Positions 32,340 through 43,354 are shown, numbered from the stretch's first letter. The stretch is 64,000 bases of DNA from Anomaloglossus baeobatrachus (GCF_048569485.1 NC_134353.1:427117650-427181649); one strand, 5' to 3'. The notes: generated by a model not told the origin, from the sequence alone. Translations and numbers: made by a program.

Positions 32340-33852
32340 CTAGAAAGCCCTCCTTGTGGAACTGGATAGTGCTGCTGATCTTGCGAAGAGTCTCAAGGAA
32401 GCTACTGAGGCATCCACCATGAAGGCTGCAGCGCCCTGTATCAATGGAAGTGACGAGATGATGATCTTCCTCAGTGTGTCATATTTCAACTGATCTTCCA
32501 ATTGTTGAAGTCCCACCATCAGGGACCGGGCTACGCAGGCACTTGTCACTGCAGGGCGTAATCCACCTGCTGCCGACTCCCAAGTCCCCCTCAGAAAACC
32601 ATCTGCTTTTCTGTCTAGCTGGTCTTTAAGGGACCACATGTCATCAAACAGCAACGTAGTGGAGCGTGAGGCTTTGGCAATTGCCACATCAATCTTTGGA
32701 GTTCTGTCCTAATACGTCGATGCTTCTCCATACACCGGGTATTTCCTCTTAAGGGATGAGGAAAGATTCATCCTCCTACCCACCTTTCCCACTGATCATC
32801 AATGAGACCTTGTACTTTTTGTGGAATTGGAAAACCCTTACTTTTTTTTAAAATCCAAGCCCCTAAAAATGACATCTTGTTTCAATTCTGGTCCCTTGGG
32901 GTCCACCAGTCCCATAGTTGATCTCACCGTCTTCACTAAGGGGCCCACATCAGCGGTAGGAAAACAGGGTCTACCTCCCTCATCCGTAGAAGAGAAGGAG
33001 TCTGAGTCGGACAAGAAGGAGGAGCCAGATGAGGCTGATGACCTATAGTCGTGTGCAGAACCCACCGAGGTATCAGGAGTGGATGGATTTAGGTTATGAG
33101 GCTTTTTGTGTCTTTTTCCCCCCCTTGAGGGTTTTCAAGGAGTTCTGCACCTCTGCTCGGATGTTTCGTAATTCCGAGGTAAACCCTGGGCTTCCCTTGA
33201 TCAGGGTCTGCTGAATACAGTCCAAACGGAGGACCTTGGTGAAGTCAGTGGGTAGAGGGGAGTGGCATACTGCACATTCCCTATGACGCTGCTTGGAGAT
33301 ACATTTCTTGGGCTGCACCTAAGGGAAAACATGGAAATGGGGATCCTTAGTAAACATGTCTGACCACGAGGCTCACTCACCACCCTTGATGCCTGGATCA
33401 GTACCGGATCTGGAGGGGAAGCTATTTTTCCGACATGTTCCTCCTGGAAGTGCCCGACCGACAGCTCCCTGTACTGGAACCGGTGGCCTTGGACTTCTTA
33501 CCAGAGTCCTGTCGTGAGCTACACTGTGGTGACTACTTGCACTTCTCCGTGCTGCGGGGTGAATCTCCTGCCAAACTGAGAATAGTAGAAGACATACATG
33601 TCCCACTCGCCGGCCACGGTTTTTAAAGAATAAACCTCCGGTCCATGGGTGCCGCCATCTTGGATCCGTATGCGCATGCACCTGCCAGTTACTTACTGGT
33701 CGCTCTGTGCACATCACCAGGATCCCCGCGTCACTTCCCGCCTTCACTCCGGCGTGCTGCAAAGCAGGGACAAGCCTTCCAGCGGCCGCAATGAGTGCGC
33801 ACCACTCCGGAGTGACACTGGGCCGAGCTCCAGCTCCAGGCCTACGCCTCAC
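32340..33852 (-). pseudogene. DIRS-like gag region (fossil)
   Basis: The 5'-most coding part of the element. 32340-32687 resembles DIRS gag proteins (AIAKASRSTTLLFDDMWSLK, RAAFMVDASVASLRL-type helices) and is preceded by acidic/serine-rich and cysteine-bearing stretches. Broken; function not assignable in detail. Confidence 0.6.
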
Positions 33853-34085
33853 TACCGCAGAGGCCTAAGAACATGGTAGGGGGGTGCATCCAGGCCCAAA
33901 CACCTGCTTCTGGTGAGTACCAATCTTCCACACCAACTCGGACCTGGGAGAGCAATGGGTTGTCCATACCAGGACAGAAAACCAAACTGATGTGGAGGAA
34001 AGGTACCGCCTTTTTATTTCAGTGGGTTTCCGGTCCTGATGTGGGCAGAACCTCTCTCAGGTGGTGCTGTCATGGACGAAGAGAA

Positions 34086-34436
34086 AAACATGAGTACATG
34101 TGGCATCCGTGTTAAAAACGGATGTCACACGTACCTGAAACACGGTCATCTGATTGGCCTTTGACAGATTTATATGGTCATCTGAATGCATCCTGACCTG
34201 GAGAACCCGGCTGTTGAGTAATTTCTCCTCCCCCCCCTCCCACAGAATGAATACTGCAAAACATCCTAGAACAACGGCTTTTCCCTCACAAGGATTTTTA
34301 TTTGTTTTTTTCTATTGACAATACTAATTTCAATAGCTTTGAGAATACAGTACCGACTAAGTTCTACTTAAAGATCAGAGAGAAAAACAACGGTTTCACT
34401 CTAGTCTAAATAATTCAGCTGCACGAATTTCCCAGA
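34086..34436. other. Dispersed repeat end and unassigned DNA
   Basis: 34086-34200 resumes the repeat interrupted by the DIRS-like element. 34200-34436 shows no gene or structure that I recognise. Confidence 0.4.
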
Positions 34437-35002
34437 TATACACTGTGTGCAGAATTATTAGGCAAATGAGTATTTTGATCACATGATAATTTTTATACAT
34501 GTCCTGCTCCAAGCTGTATAGGCTTGAGAGCCAACTACCAATTAAGTAAATCAGCTGATGTGCATCTCTAATGAGGAGGGGTGTGCTGTAATGACATCAA
34601 CATCCTATATAAGGTGTGCTTAATTATTAGGCAACTTTCTTTCCTTTGGCAAAATGGGTCAGAAGAGAGATTTGACTGGCTCTGAAAAGTCCAAAATTTT
34701 GAGATGTCTTGCAGAGGGATGCAACAGTCTTGAAATTGCCAAATTTTGAAGCGTGATCACTGAAAAATCAAGCGTTTCATGGCAAATAGCCAACAGGGTC
34801 GCAAGAAGTGTGTTGGGCAAAAAAGGCGCAAAATAACTGCCCATGAATTGAGGAAAATCAAGCGTGAAGCTGCCAAGATGTCATTTGCCACCAGCTCGGC
34901 CATATTTCAGAGCTGCAACGTTACTGGAGTATCAAAAAGCACAAGGTTTGTCATACTCCGGGACATGGCAAAGGTAAGGAAGGCTGAAAAACAACCACCT
35001 TT
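34437..35002 (+). mobile_element. Tc1/mariner element, 3'-truncated, with broken transposase
   Basis: The left inverted end follows TA: 'CACTGTGTGCAGAATTATTA' then GGCAAATGAG, a Tc1-type end. The transposase start MGQKRDLTGSEKSKILRCLA is at 34654, followed by EGCNSLEIAKF and a stop. Later N-terminal helix-turn-helix fragments (KVRKAEKQPPL) follow in other frames. The catalytic domain and right end are missing; PLE 3 sequence follows. Inactive. Confidence 0.75.
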
Positions 35003-35139
35003 GCACAAGAGGTGGTCACCGGAGGCTAACATGAGGAGTATGGCAGATCTGTCTCTCTCCATGTGGAGAAATTTCGTTCACCTGTTACTAATTCACGGTA
35101 ATGACACCACCTTTAATAACTGTCCTGTTAATGTTGCAT

Positions 35140-35200
35140 GTTACTTGTCCCTGATGAAGCCGCAAATGGCGGCGACATGCGTTGGGCAGGCTGTCTGACA
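35140..35200 (+). ncRNA. Degenerate hammerhead-like motif of PLE 3
   Basis: CTGATGA at 35151-35157, stem II GCCGC/GCGGC, then GACA where a hammerhead has GAAA. The loss of that A suggests an inactive relic. It places the segment in a PLE terminal repeat. Confidence 0.4.
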
Positions 35201-35473
35201 GTCCCCCAGATACCGGGTCCCCAATCTCTTTCTATTTTTCAGCAGCTTACCAGGGTCTGGATATGGTGTTGTAGTATCCTTATATTACTATCTCCTTGTA
35301 CATCACTCCCATACAATGTGAGGTTGATGGCTCCTCTTTTCCTTGCTTATGGGTAACCTCTTCTACCTATGTGGTTAGTTAGGGATTATGCAGTAGCTTA
35401 TATTGGTCACTGACATGTTTCTGATATTCTTATCTACTGCTTTTGCTCAGGAACTACTTTTCAAACTGTGTCT

Positions 35474-36177
35474 TAAGCTAGGGTCACACGTAGCGACGCA
35501 GCAGCGATCACGACGACGACCTGACCTTATCAGGATCGCTGCTGTGTCGTTACATGGTCGCTGGTGAGCTGTCAAACAGGCAGATCTCACCAGCGACCAG
35601 CCCCCAGCCAGCAGCGACGCGTGGAAGCGATGCTGCGCTTGGTAACTAAGGTAAATATCGAGTAACCAAGCAAAGCCCTTCGCTGGTTACCCGATATTTA
35701 CCTTGGTTACCAGCGCACACCGCTTAGCGCTGGTTCCCTGCACTCCTACCCAGAGTACACATCGGGTTAATAAGCAAACCTTTGCTTATTTACCCGATGT
35801 TTACTCTGGCTACGCGTGCAGGGAGCAGGGTAAATATCGGGTAACCAGCGAAGCACTTCGCTTGGTTACCCGATGTTTACCTTGGTTACAGCTTACCGCA
35901 GGCTGCCAGAAGCAGTCTTCCTGCTCCCTTCTTGCTTCAGTTCGTCGCTCTCTCGCTGTCACACACAGCGATGTGTGCTTCACAGCGGGAAAGCAACGTC
36001 CAAAAAATGAAGCAGGACATTCAGCAACGACCGGCGACCTCACAGCAGGGGCCAGGTCATTGCTGGATGTCACACACAGCGACAGCGACAGGACAGGACG
36101 TCGCTGCTACGTCACAGAAAATGGTGACTTAGCAGCGACGTCGTTGTCGCAGTCGCTGTGTGTGACACCACCTTTAG
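35474..36177. mobile_element. TTAA-associated MITE, copy 1 of a family
   Basis: Ends read 'GGGTCACACGTAGCGACG' and, inverted, 'CGCTGTGTGTGACACCACC'. Inside are the family's palindromic blocks (GGTAAATATCGGGTAACC, ATTTACCTTGGTTACC). TTAA lies just left of the first end. A 219-codon open frame here (35703-36362) is composition-driven and has no protein match that I know. Confidence 0.65.
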
Positions 36178-36507
36178 GATCAGTTTTACTATTGACATAT
36201 TTGACAATTGATGTGATGGGTTTATACTGGTTATGTTTTTTATTGTATTACTTTCCATGCTACCTCGCAGAGGTTATTTCCTATACTAGACATCTAGGAG
36301 GTTTTTTTTATCTCCATCACTATATCTCATTGTCTTATTGTGATCTTGGCCACAACAACTGATCTTTTGTACTATATTGCTATTCCACTGTAACTACCTT
36401 GCATATGTCTAGAGATTATATATAATTGGATATTTATCTGCTGTAAGGGACCGGATATTTGTTACAATATGTATACACCATGCTTATGTGTGTGTTATCT
36501 GGGACAT

Positions 36508-36523
36508 GGGCTGCTCTGTTTTT
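36508..36523. repeat. Target-site duplication of LINE 2 (left)
   Basis: GGGCTGCTCTGTTTTT, identical over all 16 bases to 42791-42806. Confidence 0.95.
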
Positions 36524-36896
36524 GTTCAAATCAAAGTTTATTAGAATAGAAGAAGATAATCAAACAATTGCACAGCGCGCAGGCAGAGGGTATATATCCA
36601 AGCTAGCTGCTAAAAACACAACAGTTCTTTGACTACACCTGCGCCACTGGCGACCAAAAATAACAAGTACAATTCGTATGTGTTTGAAATAGGAAGAACA
36701 AGTTGAAAAAAAAGAGATAAAGAAGAGGAGGTGGAAGAAGAATTTAGAGACAGTAAAGACAACAGAAACGTGGGAAAGTAAGATGAAAGGGGAAGGGTAC
36801 AAAGAGTTCCCACCCGAGTGGACGCGCCCTCCTACATCAAAACCACATTTTCAAGGCTAACCTTCTAGGTACAGAAATAAGAGAATGGAAAATTAC

Positions 36897-39800
36897 CTAC
36901 ATACCTGCCCCCCCGTGAATCCATAGACCCATATCCGGTGAGTCCCTGAACATGATCCACGGGGCCCACGTAGCATCAACTTTGTCCTTGTTGCCGAGTG
37001 TCTGACCTATCAAGGTCTCCATCCTGAAGATCTCGTTGCACTCTGCTATGAATTCATCCCGTGATGGGATTCTAGTTTGCTTCCAATATCTTGGAATTAG
37101 GTTTCTGGCAGCTGTTAAAAAATGTCTTAATAAACCTTTCCTAAACCCTGAAGCAGAAACATTCCAGAGGGACAGGAGAGCTAACTCTTTTGTGGGCCGG
37201 ATCTGCCTCAAGGAAAGTTTATTGAGTAACTGGAAAATGCTCTCCCAGAATGATCTCACCGGGGGACATGACCACCAGATATGAGTGAGGGTTCCCCTCT
37301 CCTTTTGGCATCTCCAGCACACATCAGAGGCTGATGGAAAGGCAGCATGGATACTCACAGGACACCTATACCACCTAGATAGGATCTTGTAGCACCTTTC
37401 CTGTGATATCACATTCAGCGAAGTTTTACCAATAAAGAGAAGGATTTTGGTCCGCTCCTCAGCCGAGAATGACCTCCCCCACTCTCTCTCCCATTTCCCA
37501 AAGTACCCAGGCAAGCCGTCCCTCGCACCTCTGCATCTGAGAAACAAGTCATACAAGGTCGAAATGGTATGGCCTGGAGGATCCTTCGCTAGGCAAAGGG
37601 CCTCAAAGGGTGTGAGTGCCCTATAGATGTCTACCCTCCTAGCCATAGACACTATAAAACTTTTCAGCTGTTCGAAGAAGAACCACATATCTTGAGATTT
37701 GTTGATATCTGAAGAGTAATTATCTAGGGGTTTAATACCTGTGTCTGAGATAAAGTCACGAATAATAGGATGGTCACTCTTCCTTTTATGGAGGAATGTT
37801 GATCTATGGAAACCCGCCTGAAAATCTGAATTACTATGGACCGGTGTCAATGGGCCTGGAATGGAGGACAAGTCAAGATATTTATTACCTCGGGACATAA
37901 AATTCCGCAATTGCTTTGTGATAAAGGGTACTGTGATAGAGCTGGAGCTGGGTGGTGCTCTGGTCCAAATAACTACCTTCGGATCAACATCAGATTGCGC
38001 GCTTTCGGCTTCCACCCATCTTTTCGTTTCACCTGAGTTAAATAGATCCAGAACGCACGTCCCTAAAGAGGTGTAGCTATACAAAAGGAGATTAGGGAGT
38101 CCAGTTCCTCCCATATCCCTTGATCTACTCAATATTTTGTGGGAAATACGTGGGCGTTTATGTGCCCAGACAAATTTGGTTATGCTAGATTTCAGACGTG
38201 AGAAAAAAGAGGCCGGCAATACTAAGGGGATGGTTTGGAAGTAATAAAGCAGCTTCGGTAACAGGTCCATTTTGATCGCATTTATCCTCCCAAACCATGA
38301 AAGCTGGAGTTTGTTCCAGTTATTGAGGTCTAATTCTAACTTCCTGGAAATGTGGCGGTGATTTGATTTAAAGAGGTCAAGGGGATCTGCCGTCAGTTTA
38401 ATTCCTAGGTATGTCAATGAATCCACCTGCCATTTGAAGGGGAGAGAGGCTTTGAGCTGAGTCACCAGCATTGGAGGAAGAGATATATTCAGTATTTCGG
38501 ATTTATGAGTATTTATTTTAAAATTACTCAGAGATCCGAACCTCCGCAATTCAGCCATTATGTTGGGTAGACTAATGAGTGGAGAGGTAACGTACAGGAG
38601 CAGATCATCTGCGAATAAAGCTAATTTATGGTCCTGTTTGTGAAATGTAACCCCTTTAATTGATATATTGCTCCTCAATGCCACCGCCAGATGTTCCATG
38701 GTCAGAATATATAATAATGGGGAAAGGGGGCACCCTTGTCTTGTTCCATTACATATTGTAAAGGAATCTGAGAGGGAGCCATTTATTTTGATTTGTGCTG
38801 TGGGCGAAGAGTAGAGTGCTGTAACTCTGTTCATCATGTGCTCTCCCAACCCTATGTTTTTAAGGACCTGAAACATGAAACCCCAGTGCACCCTGTCAAA
38901 CGCCTTCTCTGCATCTACCGACAGGATGCACATGGGGATCCTGTGACGTCTTGCGCCGTCAATCAGGGAGATGGTCCTCAGGGTGTTGTCCCTGGCTTCT
39001 CTTCTGGGCACGAAACCCACCTGGTCTGGATTTACCAGTCTGGGAAGAAGGTCTCGTGACCTATTTGATATCATTTTAGAATAAAGCTTGATATCTAGAT
39101 TTATGAGCGAGATCGGTCTATAGTTGCAGCAAAGAGATGCGTCCTTCCCTGGTTTTGGTATAACTGTGATGTGGGCCATCAACGCCTGGGGAGGGAACGC
39201 ACCCCCTGCAGATATATGTCTACAGACCGATAGGAACAGAGGATTTAGAAGTTCTGAAAATTGTTTATAGAAACCCGCTGAGAACCCGTCTGGACCTGGG
39301 CTTTTCCCTGACTTCAAATCTGAGACTACCGCATTGACCTCCTCCAGGGAGAAGTCCTCTTCCAGCTCCAGTAAGGTATCATTTGAGATGGAAGGGAGAT
39401 TATGGGATTTCAGGTAAGCTTTAACATCATCTTGAGTCCCATATGGCGCTATGTGTCCCGATTGTCCCCTAATATCATAAAGCGCCTTGTAGTATGTGCG
39501 GAAGCCTGCTAAAATGTCCTGGTTGCTATGTAAATGACCATCACTTCCTGGGTCTTTTATGAAAGGGATGTAAGTATTCATGGAGCGGGGATGGAGGGCC
39601 CTTGCAAGAAGCTTCCCACTTCTATTTCCCAGTTGATAAAAGCGGCTTTTGAGACGTTCTCTTAAGCCCCTGGATTTCTGGTCTAATACCTCTAGTAATT
39701 TATGTCTGGTTGTAGAGAGTTGTGCGTAGGTTGTAGGAGATGAGTCCCGTTTGTGTTTGCTTTCTAGTGAGGCAATCTGGTTAGATAACTGCGTTATTTC

Positions 39801-40736
39801 AATGGCTCTTTCTTTTTTCAGGCGGGTACCATGTGAGATCAAAATGCCCCTTAATACACATTTCAGTGATTCCCACTGGATTGCAGGAGAAGTGGTATCA
39901 CATTCATGATCTCTAATAAAGTTATGAATTGACTGGGTAAGGTCCGCTTTGCATAACTGATCCTGTAATAGGTTTTCATTCAGTCGCCAGGTGAAATTTG
40001 ATTTGACACGAGGCCCTAACTGAATCGATAAGTAAATGGGAGCGTGGTCTGACCATATTATATTACCTATGGTCGCTTCTACTGTCATGTCTAGGAGGGC
40101 ATGAGAAATGTGGAAGGAGTCAATTCTGCTATAGACAGAATGGACCGAGGAATAGAAGCTGTAATCTTTGGTGTCCGGATGAAGAATCCTCCATATGTCC
40201 ACCAATCTCAGATCATGCATGTGCTTTTTGACCCTTTGTATGACTGAGGCCGGATAGGACGACTTACCCGAGGACACATCGAGGGCCGGGTTCATTGGTA
40301 GATTAAAATCGCCTCCTAATATCACCGGAGAGGAGTCCGCAAAATCTTCCAGAATTTTCCTCCCGTCTGCACAGAATCTGTCCTGCCCCTGGTTAGGAAA
40401 GTACATGTTAGCAATAACAAAGATATTGGTTTTCCAAGAAAGCTTTAAGAAAATATATCTTCCCTTGGGGTCGATACAGGAGTCTAACACCTCTGGTATG
40501 AAGGACCTATGAAATGCCACGGAAACCCCCTTAGACTTAGCATCAGGATTCGAGCTATGGTGCCAAATCGGGTAGTAAGCCGAGGAACACTTAGGAATTG
40601 CATCTGACCTAAAGTGAGTTTCCTGAAGCATCAAGATGGCCACCCGTTGCTTATGACAGGAATATGCTATCTGTTTTCTTTTTTCAGGGACATTCAAACC
40701 TTTAACGTTGAAGGAGCAAAACTTGACACTATCCAT
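36897..40736 (-). CDS. LINE 2 ORF2: endonuclease-reverse transcriptase, intact
   Basis: 1279 codons from ATG at 40736. Residues 1-~235 form an APE-type endonuclease with all expected blocks: SFNVKGLN, LQETHF, IANMYFPNQ, LGGDFNLPM, SRIDSFHIS and WSDHAPI. Residues ~440-760 form the reverse transcriptase: KSPGPDGF, VIPKPGKD, RPISLINLDIKLYSKM, QVGFVPRREARDN, LSVDAEKAFDRVHW, NGTRQGCPLSPLLY and the catalytic LALFADDLLLY, then YLGIKL. The C-terminal part has a CWRC...H...C knuckle (DVCWRCQKERGTLTHIWWSCP). The enzyme nicks target DNA and primes reverse transcription of the LINE RNA there. The start fits a short spacer after ORF1, and no alternative upstream ATG is needed. Confidence 0.96.
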   Translation of the reverse strand: MDSVKFCSFNVKGLNVPEKRKQIAYSCHKQRVAILMLQETHFRSDAIPKCSSAYYPIWHHSSNPDAKSKGVSVAFHRSFIPEVLDSCIDPKGRYIFLKLSWKTNIFVIANMYFPNQGQDRFCADGRKILEDFADSSPVILGGDFNLPMNPALDVSSGKSSYPASVIQRVKKHMHDLRLVDIWRILHPDTKDYSFYSSVHSVYSRIDSFHISHALLDMTVEATIGNIIWSDHAPIYLSIQLGPRVKSNFTWRLNENLLQDQLCKADLTQSIHNFIRDHECDTTSPAIQWESLKCVLRGILISHGTRLKKERAIEITQLSNQIASLESKHKRDSSPTTYAQLSTTRHKLLEVLDQKSRGLRERLKSRFYQLGNRSGKLLARALHPRSMNTYIPFIKDPGSDGHLHSNQDILAGFRTYYKALYDIRGQSGHIAPYGTQDDVKAYLKSHNLPSISNDTLLELEEDFSLEEVNAVVSDLKSGKSPGPDGFSAGFYKQFSELLNPLFLSVCRHISAGGAFPPQALMAHITVIPKPGKDASLCCNYRPISLINLDIKLYSKMISNRSRDLLPRLVNPDQVGFVPRREARDNTLRTISLIDGARRHRIPMCILSVDAEKAFDRVHWGFMFQVLKNIGLGEHMMNRVTALYSSPTAQIKINGSLSDSFTICNGTRQGCPLSPLLYILTMEHLAVALRSNISIKGVTFHKQDHKLALFADDLLLYVTSPLISLPNIMAELRRFGSLSNFKINTHKSEILNISLPPMLVTQLKASLPFKWQVDSLTYLGIKLTADPLDLFKSNHRHISRKLELDLNNWNKLQLSWFGRINAIKMDLLPKLLYYFQTIPLVLPASFFSRLKSSITKFVWAHKRPRISHKILSRSRDMGGTGLPNLLLYSYTSLGTCVLDLFNSGETKRWVEAESAQSDVDPKVVIWTRAPPSSSSITVPFITKQLRNFMSRGNKYLDLSSIPGPLTPVHSNSDFQAGFHRSTFLHKRKSDHPIIRDFISDTGIKPLDNYSSDINKSQDMWFFFEQLKSFIVSMARRVDIYRALTPFEALCLAKDPPGHTISTLYDLFLRCRGARDGLPGYFGKWEREWGRSFSAEERTKILLFIGKTSLNVISQERCYKILSRWYRCPVSIHAAFPSASDVCWRCQKERGTLTHIWWSCPPVRSFWESIFQLLNKLSLRQIRPTKELALLSLWNVSASGFRKGLLRHFLTAARNLIPRYWKQTRIPSRDEFIAECNEIFRMETLIGQTLGNKDKVDATWAPWIMFRDSPDMGLWIHGGAGM

Positions 40737-41560
40737 AATGCATGTCAGCTGGAAGCATGATGTGGTATCTGGGGGCTGGTCCAGTCAGGTGAGAGGGAAG
40801 GATAGAGAAGAAAGAAAGACAGAGAAAAGAAAGAGCAAGGTTTAGGTCAAGGGACCTAAAAGGTGGGTAAGGAACCCTAGTATTAAGTGGTGCAAAATTT
40901 CCATGGCAATGGATTGCCATTTGCACTAAGGGGGGTTAGAGGAAGCCAAGAACGGCAGCGAGTCCGTTCCTTACCCCCCGCCTCTAATACAATATGATAT
41001 ATCATTATAAAGCGCACTAACTATATGCTCCCGCTAAAACTTTATCATCTAAAGAAAAGTAAACATCATAACAGGCTATTATTCTAGGCATTGACCCCAA
41101 TCAGCATTCCCGGTAGGTAAGCAGTGTTCAGATCAGGGACAAGATTCTAGTAATTGTAAAAAACAAGAAAATCACATGGGTCTCCCGGGCTTATTTCTCA
41201 AAAGGCCCAGATCTTCGCCTCTAGACGGTCCCGCCCCACAGGGTCCAGTCAGTAAAGGCTAGGGGAAGACACTCCCAACCAGGTCCACCAGGTGGAGGAT
41301 CCAAGTGGATCTATAACACAAACAGTTTACTGCTTCCTCCTATGAGGTTTAAGTGGTACTTGACCCAATGTCAGAACCTCTGATAACACCTGTGAAATAA
41401 CACAATGCTAGTCTGGAAAGAAGCAATATTAGGTGACAGGAGAAAGACTTTCAACAAATCACAGTAACTTGCAACGATGCCTTTGATGCAGTTTCATGGA
41501 AAGGCCCTCCCCTGCGGCTCCAGGGATAATTGGCTATCATGCCGGAAGGGCCCATGAAGG
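40737..41560 (-). other. LINE 2 inter-ORF spacer
   Basis: 824 bases without a convincing frame. It is longer than the 515-base spacer of LINE 1. How ORF2 is translated from the bicistronic RNA is not apparent from the sequence. Confidence 0.7.
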
Positions 41561-42685
41561 TTATCCCCGGTAGGAAACAGGGGTGCTACACAGGACCGCT
41601 ACCCTGTCGGATTGCTCGTCAGGACCTCTTTGTCTCCCATGGCGACGGACTGGCTGCCATACTGGGGGTTCCACAGGGAGTTGGGGGCCTGAGGGCCAAT
41701 CCGGCAGTGTTACCATAGGAAGCTCGAAAGTCCCTAAGAACTTAGCCAGATCTCCGAGTTTGCGAAAGATTGCTGATTTCCCATCCTTATGCGCTGTCAG
41801 CTGGAAGGGGAAACCCCATCTATATGGAATGTTTCTGTCCTGGAGGTGTTGGAGCAGGGGTTTTAATGCTCTTCGCAGCTGCAGAGTGCGTCTAGCCAGA
41901 TCCGGTAATATCTGGACCTGGGACCCCTGGTAGTTGATGGATCCTGCCTGCCGCACCGCGGACATGATGGAGTCCTTTACCTTATAAAAGTGGACTCTAC
42001 ATATTATGTCCCTTGGACGTGAATCTGGAGGGGATTTGGGACCCAGGGCCCTATGTATGCGGTCTAACTCAATCAGCCCAGAGCTTTGTTCTCCCAGAAT
42101 TTGAGCAAAGAGCTTCTGTGCCATGGCCTCCAGTTCAGGCGTGCCAATACTTTCAGGGATGCCACGGATACGGACATTATTTCGCCGATTGCGGTTCTCT
42201 AAGTCCTCTTGCCCTGAAGTGAGCTCATCAATCTTTGCTGAGTGGCTAAGTAATATTTTCCTTTGTAGGGACAACTCAGCAGTGATGGCTTCCTGGGACT
42301 TCTCCACTTCCTCTACCCTGTATGTGAATTCAGATTTCAGTGCCTGCAGCTCTTTCTTATAAGTATTCTCAAGCCTGCTAGCAAATCTGTCAAAATCTTT
42401 TTTTGTAGGCAAAGCCTTGATAGATTTACTTATCTCATGTAGATTAGGCAGATCTCCCTCATTGTCCTCCTCGCTGGAGAAGTCCTGCTGTGATTTCCCC
42501 AGCTCCTGCTGTGTCTGTGTTTGACTTTCCCGGGGCTGTGAGTTTTCCATGAGGGAGGCAGACGCCATCATTGATCTAGTGTTCCTGACGGCTGCTGAGG
42601 TGCTCTGGCTGAGGAAACGATCCATGTTGCTCACTGTCTCCTTTATCTCACCTCGGTGTCTGGTGACTTTCCTGGATCTGCCCAT
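41561..42685 (-). CDS. LINE 2 ORF1: RNA-binding coiled-coil protein, intact
   Basis: 374 codons from MGRSRKVTRHRG. A disordered, Gln/Ser/Glu-rich N-terminal region (~1-90) is followed by a coiled coil (~100-170: LENTYKKELQALKSEFTYRVEEVEKSQ in several heptads). The L1-type RRM starts at LENRNRRNNVRIRGIPES (~172), and a C-terminal domain contains RPRDIICRVHFYKVKDSIM and YRWGFPFQLTA. This is the standard architecture of L1 ORF1 proteins, which trimerise and coat LINE RNA. It is shorter than the ~600 codons of LINE 1, mainly in the N-terminal region. Confidence 0.93.
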   Translation of the reverse strand: MGRSRKVTRHRGEIKETVSNMDRFLSQSTSAAVRNTRSMMASASLMENSQPRESQTQTQQELGKSQQDFSSEEDNEGDLPNLHEISKSIKALPTKKDFDRFASRLENTYKKELQALKSEFTYRVEEVEKSQEAITAELSLQRKILLSHSAKIDELTSGQEDLENRNRRNNVRIRGIPESIGTPELEAMAQKLFAQILGEQSSGLIELDRIHRALGPKSPPDSRPRDIICRVHFYKVKDSIMSAVRQAGSINYQGSQVQILPDLARRTLQLRRALKPLLQHLQDRNIPYRWGFPFQLTAHKDGKSAIFRKLGDLAKFLGTFELPMVTLPDWPSGPQLPVEPPVWQPVRRHGRQRGPDEQSDRVAVLCSTPVSYRG

Positions 42686-42806
42686 AAGCAGGGAGATGTT
42701 AGTGTGCTCTAATAGAGGCTAATGGGGGAAGTTCAGGACAGAGCTCCCAGCAAGTGCAGCTCACTCGGCCATCAGCAAGCCACGCCCCCCGGGCTGCTCT
42801 GTTTTT

Positions 42807-43104
42807 AATGGTATTACTATCACTGTGTTTTGTATGCGTTTTTTTGGACAAAATAAAATGTATACCTTTATACATGTTGGTGTGCACATGTTTCTATTGA
42901 GGTCTTTTTTCTTCTTGTACAATTGTTATACGGTATTCCCTCATAGTTGTAGCACCCAACTTTATTGAATACAAGAATATTTATTAGGCATATGTGCACC
43001 CTGTTTTCTATCTATATTGTTGTTTGTGGCTCTGGTTAGAGCCTTCCCAGGGTGGCACACCACATATTGTTTTGGTTTTTGCCATATAACAGAATTGGAG
43101 AGAC
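42807..43104 (+). other. PLE 3 segment resuming after LINE 2
   Basis: AT-rich non-coding sequence contiguous with 36507 once LINE 2 and one copy of the duplication are discounted. No gene seen. Confidence 0.5.
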
Positions 43105-43354
43105 CTTAAAGTGAACCTGTCATCAGAAATTTAGCTATAAAGCTAAAAGTTCCCCCTCTGCAGCTTCTGGGCTGCATTCTAGGAAGCTTCCTATAGTTTT
43201 TGTGGCCCTTTTTATTCCAAAATAAATACTTTACAAACTTGTACCTTTTCGTATGCAAATTTCTTAAATCTTCCATGGGGGCGGGCTGCCTGATGTACGT
43301 TGCTGTCCTCCTGCCGATTTACGCCGCCCCCGAACTGATGACAGGTTCCCTTTA
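43105..43354. mobile_element. Short MITE with TTAA ends
   Basis: TTAA then AGTGAACCTGTCATCAG at the left and CTGATGACAGGTTCCCT then TTAA at the right: inverted ends of 17 bases with one mismatch. 250 bp, non-coding. Same end type as the foldbacks at 52149, 52523 and 55341. Confidence 0.8.

Larger units (their letters stand above)
26073..34085 (-). mobile_element. DIRS-like tyrosine-recombinase retroelement, decayed fossil
   Basis: Minus-strand element with gag-like, reverse transcriptase/RNase H, methyltransferase-like and tyrosine recombinase parts. It has inverted terminal repeats: the block at 26090-26195 reappears inverted at 33985-34080. Further internal complementary copies lie at 26335-26416, which is the DIRS hallmark in place of LTRs. 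No target duplication is expected or seen. It is broken many times and interrupted by PLE 2. Age: clearly older than the PLE inside it. Confidence 0.82.
36524..42790 (-). mobile_element. Full-length intact L1/Tx1-type LINE (LINE 2)
   Basis: 6267 bp between perfect 16 bp target duplications. The 5' end on the minus strand begins GGGGGGCGTGGC, matching the GGGGGCGTG start of LINE 1. A 5' UTR of about 105 bases precedes ORF1 (42685-41561), then an 824-base spacer, ORF2 (40736-36897) and a 373-base 3' UTR ending TAATAAACTTTGATTTGAAC without a long poly(A). Both frames are uninterrupted. It lies inside PLE 3. Whether it is active cannot be told from sequence alone, but nothing visible is missing. 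Confidence 0.95.

Noticed and set aside
35703-36362. 219-codon open frame on the plus strand
   Set aside because: It lies mostly within a palindromic MITE, has the repeated GTAAATATCGGGTAACC-type phrases read as protein, and shows no known family motif.
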